Shown here in pieces: positions 12,439 through 16,962 of a stretch of 16,962 bases of DNA. Each line of letters starts with the position of its first letter. The stretch's first letter is position 1. Made by a program: the position numbers and the translations under genes. The stretch lies in NCBI GenBank assembly GCA_964513905.1, contig CAZENS010000015.1, forward strand, positions 1 to 16,962. The letters run 5' to 3'. Under the pieces are notes generated by a model. The model did not search any database, was not told where the DNA came from, and saw only the letters and a list, made by a program, of their open reading frames with translations. This stretch comes from CAMEGH01 sp964513905. Its GTDB lineage: Bacteria; Patescibacteriota; Saccharimonadia; Saccharimonadales; Saccharimonadaceae.

Positions 12439-14262
12439 ATGAAAGACCCTAACAAAATTCGCAATATTGCTATAATTGCCCACGTTGATCACGGTAAAAC
12501 TACAATGGTTGATGGCCTATTAAAGCAAAGTAATACATTTAGAGACAATCAGGCAGAAATGAGCCAAGATCTAATTATGGACAGCGGCGACCAAGAGCAT
12601 GAGCGTGGGATTACAATTACTGCAAAACAAACGAGTGTATATTATGATAGTTATAAAATAAATATTATAGATACTCCAGGGCACGCAGATTTTAGTGGCG
12701 AGGTTGAGCGAACGCTGAATATGGCCGACGGTGTTTTGCTTATTGTTGATGCACAAGAAGGACCAATGCCGCAAACGAAGTTTGTGCTTTCGAAGGCACT
12801 TGAGTTGGGCTTAAAGCCGGTCGTTGTTGTGAACAAAATCGACAAGCCATCTCGTCGAATTGACGAGGTACTTGATGAGGTTTCTGATCTTTTCTTGGAG
12901 CTTGCTATTCACGATGATCAGCTTCATTACCCTGTATATTATTCAATTGGTCGTGAAGGGAAGTCTTGGGGCGCAGTGCCAGACAACACCAGCGAGAAAG
13001 CAGACTTAACGCCAATTTTTAACGCAATTATTAACGACATTCCTGCGCCAGCCGTCGACGCAACAGGTGGCTTTCAGCTTCTTGTTACAAGCTTGCAGTA
13101 CGACTCATTTTTAGGAAAATATGCAATTGGACGAGTTGCGCGAGGAGTTGCAAAGAAAGGCCTTTCGACTGTTCTTCTGAAACGCGACGATGTACGTGTT
13201 CCTAGTCGGATAGATAAGATATTTACTTATCGTGGCCTAAATCGAGAGGAAACAGATGAGGCGATTGCGGGAGATATCGTTGCGCTAACGGGTATCGCGG
13301 ATGCTCATATTGGCGATACGATTTCTGACAAAGAGATTCCTGAAGCGCTTCCCGCGATTGATATCGAGGCGCCAACGCTTAGTATGTATCTTGGGCCAAA
13401 CACAAGTCCCCTTAAAGGAAAAGAAGGGGAGTTTTCTACAAGTCGACAGATTGGCGATCGACTTGCGCAAGAGATCGAAACGAACGTTAGTCTTAGGGTG
13501 GAGGAAAACGGCATCGGATATACAGTTTCGGGCAGGGGTGAGCTTCATTTGAGCGTATTGATTGAAACAATGCGACGTGAAGGGTACGAGTTCGAGGTTG
13601 GCAGGCCGCAAGTTGTTACGATAGAAGTTGACGGCGTAACACAAGAGCCAGTCGAAGAATTATTAATAGAGGTAGCACCAGAGTTCGTCGGTACGATTAG
13701 TCAAGAGCTTGGCTCGCGACGAGCCGAGATGCGCGGTCAAGAAACAACAAGTAGCGGTACGGTTCGAATGACGTATATTTTACCTACTCGAGCATTGATA
13801 GGCTTGCGGAATAATCTCCTAACTGCCACCAAGGGGACGGTAATTATGAATAGCCTCCCTCATGGGTATCGTCCTATGGGCGCAAAAATACCAAAAACAA
13901 GAAACGGCGTATTGATTGCTTTTGAGGCTGGTACTACAACTGGCTATGCGCTGCAGGCTGCTGAAGCAAGAGGCGAGTTGCTGGTTGGTCCTGGTACCGA
14001 GGTGTATCCAGGTATGATCGTTGGGGTTTATAATCGTCAAGAGGATCTTGAGATTAACGTCTGTAAGGCAAAGCAACTTACCAATATGCGTTCAAAATCT
14101 TCAGATGGTGCGGTGCAATTAACACCACACACAGACTTAAGTCTTGAGCAGTGTATTGATTTTATTGAAGACGATGAGCTACTTGAAGTTACGCCAAAGA
14201 ATCTTCGATTACGAAAAAGATATCTAGACGCCAACGAAAGAAAACGAGCTGCAAAGAAATAG
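12439..14262 (+). CDS. typA: Ribosome-associated GTPase TypA/BipA
   Basis: The 607-residue protein is a full-length translational GTPase. The G domain has the P-loop AHVDHGKTT (14-22), switch I ERGITI, DTPGH starting at 78 and NKID at 132-135. Domain II (about 205-300), EF-G-like domains III and V (about 305-480), and the BipA-specific C-terminal domain with a basic tail (RLRKRYLDANERKRAAKK) follow. TypA binds ribosomes and helps 50S assembly and translation under stress or cold. The length matches the family. The ATG follows the Shine-Dalgarno/hairpin leader. The gene stands alone, divergent from tRNA-Val and followed by the inverted repeats ahead of the ZIP gene. Confidence 0.97.
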   Translation: MKDPNKIRNIAIIAHVDHGKTTMVDGLLKQSNTFRDNQAEMSQDLIMDSGDQEHERGITITAKQTSVYYDSYKINIIDTPGHADFSGEVERTLNMADGVLLIVDAQEGPMPQTKFVLSKALELGLKPVVVVNKIDKPSRRIDEVLDEVSDLFLELAIHDDQLHYPVYYSIGREGKSWGAVPDNTSEKADLTPIFNAIINDIPAPAVDATGGFQLLVTSLQYDSFLGKYAIGRVARGVAKKGLSTVLLKRDDVRVPSRIDKIFTYRGLNREETDEAIAGDIVALTGIADAHIGDTISDKEIPEALPAIDIEAPTLSMYLGPNTSPLKGKEGEFSTSRQIGDRLAQEIETNVSLRVEENGIGYTVSGRGELHLSVLIETMRREGYEFEVGRPQVVTIEVDGVTQEPVEELLIEVAPEFVGTISQELGSRRAEMRGQETTSSGTVRMTYILPTRALIGLRNNLLTATKGTVIMNSLPHGYRPMGAKIPKTRNGVLIAFEAGTTTGYALQAAEARGELLVGPGTEVYPGMIVGVYNRQEDLEINVCKAKQLTNMRSKSSDGAVQLTPHTDLSLEQCIDFIEDDELLEVTPKNLRLRKRYLDANERKRAAKK

Positions 14263-14267
14263 AAAAA

Positions 14268-14314
14268 TGCAACAAAATTGCAATAAATAGGCTATTTTTT
14301 GCAACAAAGTTGCA
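14268..14314. promoter_or_regulatory. Two TGCAAC-AAA-GTTGCA-type inverted repeats upstream of the ZIP gene, candidate metal-responsive operator
   Basis: Copy 1 (14268-14282) reads TGCAACAAAATTGCA and copy 2 (14300-14314) reads TGCAACAAAGTTGCA, identical except one base. Each is an inverted repeat around AAA; copy 2 has perfect 6-bp arms. The four half-sites start at 14268, 14278, 14300 and 14310, spaced near one or two helical turns, so they lie on one face of the DNA. Copy 2 covers the -35 of the ZIP promoter. Confidence 0.55.
14278..14304 (+). terminator. AT-rich hairpin between typA and the ZIP gene, possible weak typA terminator
   Basis: TTGCAA at 14278-14283 can pair with TTGCAA at 14299-14304, continued inward by AAATA/TATTT around a GGC loop with one T-T mismatch. 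The T-run 14295-14300 follows the inner stem, so it could end typA transcripts. The pairing competes with the two operator-like repeats, and the stem is AT-rich, so I am unsure. Confidence 0.38.
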
Positions 14315-14338
14315 GTATAGGTGGAATGGGCATACTAT
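14310..14338 (+). promoter_or_regulatory. Promoter of the ZIP transporter gene, apparently leaderless
   Basis: TTGCAG (14310-14315), 17 bases, and TACTAT (14333-14338) make a plausible promoter; the -10 ends 8 bases before the ATG at 14347. The -35 is weak (3 of 6) and embedded in the second inverted repeat. There is no Shine-Dalgarno for that ATG. An overlapping TATACT at 14338-14343 is too close to the ATG to serve it. Confidence 0.5.
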
Positions 14339-14346
14339 ATACTGAT

Positions 14347-15246
14347 ATGAACGATTGGATACTTTTATTAATAGCCGTGACTGCAGGGAGTATTATCTCT
14401 CTTTCTGGCGGACTATACTTACTATACGGAAAAAGAGGCGCAAAAAAACTTCAGCGCTACGCAGTTTCTTTTGCGGCAGGCGCATTACTGGCTGCCTCGT
14501 TTTTCGACCTATTGCCAGAGGCTTTTGCGCACGGGGAGCCTCGTGCTGTTTCTATGGCGATACTAATTGCTTTTTTGGCATTCTTTTTGCTAGAGCGAGG
14601 GCTAAACTGGTTTCATCACCACCACGAGCACGAGGATAAAAAGGGTAGAAAAGAAAAACATCGTACAACTGCACTAATTATTATTGGTGATACGTTGCAT
14701 AATTTTATTGATGGATTAGCAATCGGTGCAGCATTTTTAGTAAGCCCGGCGGTTGGAGTCGTTACGACATTCGCAGTTGCGGCGCATGAAATCCCTCAGG
14801 AGATAGGTGATTTTGGCCTACTGCTTGCTCGGGGCATGAAGAAAAAAATGGTTGTGATCGTTAACTTGCTTAGTGCTTTAATAACAATTGTAGGAGCGGG
14901 TCTTGTGTATGGATTTGGTGGCAGTCTGCAACTTCCGGAGTCTATTTTACTTGCGTCGATTGCCGGATTCTTCATCTATATTGCGGCGAGCGACATTATT
15001 CCAACTATTCATCATGAATCTGAGAAGCGATATGCAAATCTTCAATCGGTCGTACTTATTGCTGGCGTTATTTTTGTTGGCATTACCACTACGTTTGCGC
15101 ATAGCTTTATCGCTCACCCTGGCCACGATGAAGTAAATACAATGCAGCAAGATTTACAGCATGACGATCATAATCACGTACATGAAACCGATCATGAACA
15201 TAGCCACGACCACGATCATGAACCCAGCCACGACCACGATCACTAA
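14347..15246 (+). CDS. ZIP-family divalent metal transporter
   Basis: From the ATG at 14347 the protein has 299 residues and about eight membrane helices. The metal-transport motifs of ZIP helices IV and V are intact: HNFIDG at 118-123 and HEIPQEIGD at 147-155. Two His-rich stretches are present: a cytosolic-type loop near 90-96 (HHHHEHE) and a C-terminal tail of 28 residues with 12 His. It probably imports zinc or another divalent metal. Upstream in-frame ATG and TTG codons exist, but they give a non-membrane extension and overlap the promoter, so I prefer 14347. The two inverted repeats upstream suggest control by a metal sensor. The trehalase gene follows with its own promoter. Confidence 0.92.
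   Translation: MNDWILLLIAVTAGSIISLSGGLYLLYGKRGAKKLQRYAVSFAAGALLAASFFDLLPEAFAHGEPRAVSMAILIAFLAFFLLERGLNWFHHHHEHEDKKGRKEKHRTTALIIIGDTLHNFIDGLAIGAAFLVSPAVGVVTTFAVAAHEIPQEIGDFGLLLARGMKKKMVVIVNLLSALITIVGAGLVYGFGGSLQLPESILLASIAGFFIYIAASDIIPTIHHESEKRYANLQSVVLIAGVIFVGITTTFAHSFIAHPGHDEVNTMQQDLQHDDHNHVHETDHEHSHDHDHEPSHDHDH
15202..15242 (+). repeat. Tandem 24-base repeat coding for the His-rich tail of the ZIP protein
   Basis: A 17-base block starting AGCCACGACC at 15202 recurs at 15226, giving a 24-base (8-codon) unit SHDHDHEP followed by a partial second copy SHDHDH. This keeps frame and lengthens the histidine tail. Confidence 0.8.
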
Positions 15247-15274
15247 TTCTTGTGTATAAAATAAAGGAGCGTCT

Positions 15275-15283
15275 TGCTATAAT
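15275..15283 (+). promoter_or_regulatory. Extended -10 promoter of the trehalase gene, apparently leaderless
   Basis: TGC followed by TATAAT (15278-15283) is a perfect extended -10 that ends 8 bases before the ATG at 15292, the same layout as at 7887-7904. A purine-rich AAAGGAG near 15261-15267 lies upstream of the -10 and so would not be in this transcript. Confidence 0.66.
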
Positions 15284-15291
15284 AAAAAGAT

Positions 15292-16869
15292 ATGGCAAAT
15301 AAGGCGCTCCCCTCAAAGTTAAAAACAGCTCTTGTAAAAACAGCTGGTTTTTTAATGTCAGACGGGAAGAGTCCGGATGATGCTTTTGGAGAGCTTTTTA
15401 ATGAGGTGCAAAAACGCCGAATATACAGCGACGGAAAGACATTCGTTGATTTAATACCACGAAAACGTGCAAAAGAAATCATGAAGGAGTATCGTCTTGC
15501 CAAGAAAGATCCAAAGTTTGATTTAGCCGAGTTTTTGGGCCGTCATTTTTATGAATTTAAGCCGCATAAGGATCAGGTTTTTATCATGTCGCCAGACAGG
15601 GGTCCGCGTCAGCATGTAAGCGAGCTTTGGCCACAACTGGAGCGTCGTAATAGAAAAGTCCGCGGGTCGTTGATAGCTTTGCCGCATGAATATATTGTAC
15701 CTGGCGGGCGTTTTAGCGAGATGTTCTATTGGGATACTTACTTTATTATGCTAGGGTTGGCGGCCGATGATCGATGGGATGTAATTGAGGGGATGATGAA
15801 GAACTATGCATTTATGCTACGTAAGTTCGGCTTTATCCCAACAGCAAATCGAACCTATTTTTTAAGCCGTTCACAACCACCCTTTTTCAGCCATATGGTA
15901 GAATTACTCGCAGAAAATAACGGGAAGAAACGCACGCAGTTTGAGTATCTACCGCACCTGTTAACAGAATATAGATTTTGGATGAAGGGTCGTACAGAAA
16001 TGCGCGATCATGTTGAGCAACAGGCATACCGACGAGTTGTGCAAATGCCAAATGGCGCTACGCTTAATCGCTATTTTGATAATAAAGTAACGCCACGTCC
16101 AGAATCTCAGTTTGAGGATATAGAAACAGCGAATACAGCAAGTGGCATGAATAAGGATAAACTCTTCTTGGACTTGCGAGCTGGTGCAGAAAGTGGGTGG
16201 GATTTTAGTTCACGCTGGTTCCGCAAGCCGGATGATATCAGCACGATTCATACTACCGATATCTTGCCGGTTGATCTAAACTGTTTACTGTACGATCTTG
16301 AAACGCTTATCGCCGATACGTATAGGTTGATGAAACAGCCGTTGTTGGCGCGAAAATTCAAAAGGCTGGCAAGTCAGCGCGCTGATGCGATTCAAAGATA
16401 TTTTTGGGATGATGAAGAGCAGTTCTATTTCGATTTTGACTTTCGTATTGGCGAGCGAACCAAGCGACCGAATTTGGCAGCAGTGTTTACTCTAGTAAGT
16501 GGTATCGCGAGCGCAGAGCAAGCAGCAGCGGTCGCGCGGCGTCTTGAGGATGACTTTTTGTCTGACGGTGGTTTAGTAACTACACTCGTTAATAATGGTC
16601 AGCAGTGGGATGCGCCGAATGGTTGGGCGCCGTTGCAGTGGATGGCGATAAAAGGTCTTCGACGATATGGGCATACGGAATTGGCAGATGAGATCAAGCG
16701 TCGCTGGATGCACTCAACGGAACTAGTTTTTTCGACACGCCACAAGATGATTGAGAAGTATGATGTTCAACACGAAGAACGACTTGGCGGAGGGGGAGAG
16801 TATCCTCTGCAGGATGGATTTGGTTGGACGAACGGTGTATACGCGACGCTGTACGATGAGATTAGCTAG
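15292..16869 (+). CDS. treF: Cytoplasmic trehalase, glycoside hydrolase family 37
   Basis: The 525-residue protein has both GH37 signatures: PGGRFSEMFYWDTYF from residue 137 and QWDAPNGWAP from 438. It also has ESGWDFSSRW with catalytic acid Asp304, and GGGGEYPLQDGFGWTNGV with the probable base Glu503. It splits alpha,alpha-trehalose into two glucose molecules. There is no signal peptide or N-terminal hydrophobic segment; the start (MANKALPSKLKTALVK) is basic, so it is cytosolic, and the symbol is given by analogy with the cytosolic enzyme. The length matches the family. The stop overlaps the converging minus-strand partial gene by three bases. No trehalose transporter is in the window, so uptake or synthesis is elsewhere. 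Confidence 0.96.
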   Translation: MANKALPSKLKTALVKTAGFLMSDGKSPDDAFGELFNEVQKRRIYSDGKTFVDLIPRKRAKEIMKEYRLAKKDPKFDLAEFLGRHFYEFKPHKDQVFIMSPDRGPRQHVSELWPQLERRNRKVRGSLIALPHEYIVPGGRFSEMFYWDTYFIMLGLAADDRWDVIEGMMKNYAFMLRKFGFIPTANRTYFLSRSQPPFFSHMVELLAENNGKKRTQFEYLPHLLTEYRFWMKGRTEMRDHVEQQAYRRVVQMPNGATLNRYFDNKVTPRPESQFEDIETANTASGMNKDKLFLDLRAGAESGWDFSSRWFRKPDDISTIHTTDILPVDLNCLLYDLETLIADTYRLMKQPLLARKFKRLASQRADAIQRYFWDDEEQFYFDFDFRIGERTKRPNLAAVFTLVSGIASAEQAAAVARRLEDDFLSDGGLVTTLVNNGQQWDAPNGWAPLQWMAIKGLRRYGHTELADEIKRRWMHSTELVFSTRHKMIEKYDVQHEERLGGGGEYPLQDGFGWTNGVYATLYDEIS

Positions 16870-16962
16870 CGTAAGCCTTCTCGTTCTCGGCGATTTTCGA
16901 TAGCACGAATCACAGCAACGCTCCACGCCTGCACCTCCTGAGGAGGTTGTTCAACTTTATTA
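16866..16962 (-). CDS. 3' end of an unidentified minus-strand gene, cut by the window edge
   Basis: A minus-strand frame stays open from the window end to a TAG at 16868-16866. It encodes at least 31 residues ending in AWSVAVIRAIENRREREGLR, a charged amphipathic helix-like tail that reads as real protein. The stop shares bases with the trehalase stop (CTAG), a common way for converging genes to end in compact genomes. Too little is visible to name a family. A trehalase gene with no other gene in this stretch would be the alternative. Confidence 0.45.
   Translation of the reverse strand, partial: NKVEQPPQEVQAWSVAVIRAIENRREREGLR

Noticed and set aside
14299..14346. Upstream in-frame starts (TTG 14299, ATG 14326) for the ZIP gene
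   Set aside because: The extension would be encoded by the operator and promoter bases and is not membrane-like; MNDWILLLIAV at 14347 is a typical ZIP N-terminus.
16723..16926. Minus-strand frame starting at a GTG with a perfect Shine-Dalgarno
   Set aside because: Nearly all of it is antisense to the conserved trehalase C-terminus and its translation (basic, low complexity) resembles no family. The neighbouring minus frame is a better coding candidate.
1..16962. CRISPR array, insertion sequence or recoded UGA
   Set aside because: No regularly spaced repeats, transposase or terminal repeats were seen. The Fur-like gene ends in TGA exactly at its overlap with the glutaredoxin start, so UGA behaves as a stop.

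Overview
The window is about 17 kb of a compact, moderate-GC bacterial chromosome, delivered as a scaffold with one 100-N gap at 4942-5041. Genes are closely packed, several stops and starts touch or overlap, and TGA appears to act as a normal stop. The gene content (short UvrC without Fe-S cysteines, small SecG, membrane-anchored peptide-binding protein, PF04020 membrane protein, lactate permease, TypA, short 6-phosphogluconate dehydrogenase) and the many apparently leaderless promoters suggest a reduced-genome lineage such as the Candidate Phyla Radiation, possibly Saccharibacteria. That placement is inference; no marker gene here proves it.

Region 1 (2-3001) is a sulfur/redox neighbourhood. 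It holds TrhO (tRNA U34 hydroxylase), a cupin, and a divergent pair of transcription units. Leftward run a membrane-anchored rhodanese and a flavodoxin; rightward run a Fur-superfamily regulator and an overlapping glutaredoxin. A near-perfect 27-bp palindrome (2344-2370) sits between them, covering the spacer and -10 of the rightward promoter and the -35 of the leftward one. It is probably the regulator's own operator. The regulator lacks the usual metal-sensing histidines but keeps both CxxC pairs, which makes this the most interesting local system.

Region 2 (3003-7894) is a probable five-gene operon behind a good promoter (TTTACA-17-TATACT): 6-phosphogluconolactonase, 6-phosphogluconate dehydrogenase, a small serine hydrolase interrupted by the gap, uvrC and a Xaa-Pro aminopeptidase.

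Region 3 (7887-10496) has its own extended -10 promoter and encodes a PF04020 membrane protein, SecG and a family 5 peptide-binding protein anchored by an N-terminal helix. A separately promoted tRNA-Leu(GAG) with a strong terminator follows.

Region 4 (10554-12332) holds a lactate permease with its own promoter and a candidate operator. It converges on tRNA-Val(UAC) on the minus strand, with a shared terminator hairpin between them.

Region 5 (12347-16962) starts with promoters diverging between tRNA-Val and typA. The typA leader has an unusual Shine-Dalgarno/hairpin/start layout. A ZIP metal transporter follows, behind two TGCAAC-type inverted repeats, then a cytoplasmic GH37 trehalase. The window ends with the 3' end of a minus-strand gene that overlaps the trehalase stop by a shared CTAG-like tail.

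Together the genes suggest a sugar-fermenting cell that hydrolyses trehalose, runs part of the oxidative pentose phosphate route, exchanges lactate, imports peptides and metals, and has a small thiol/redox regulon. No CRISPR array, insertion sequence or phage module was seen.
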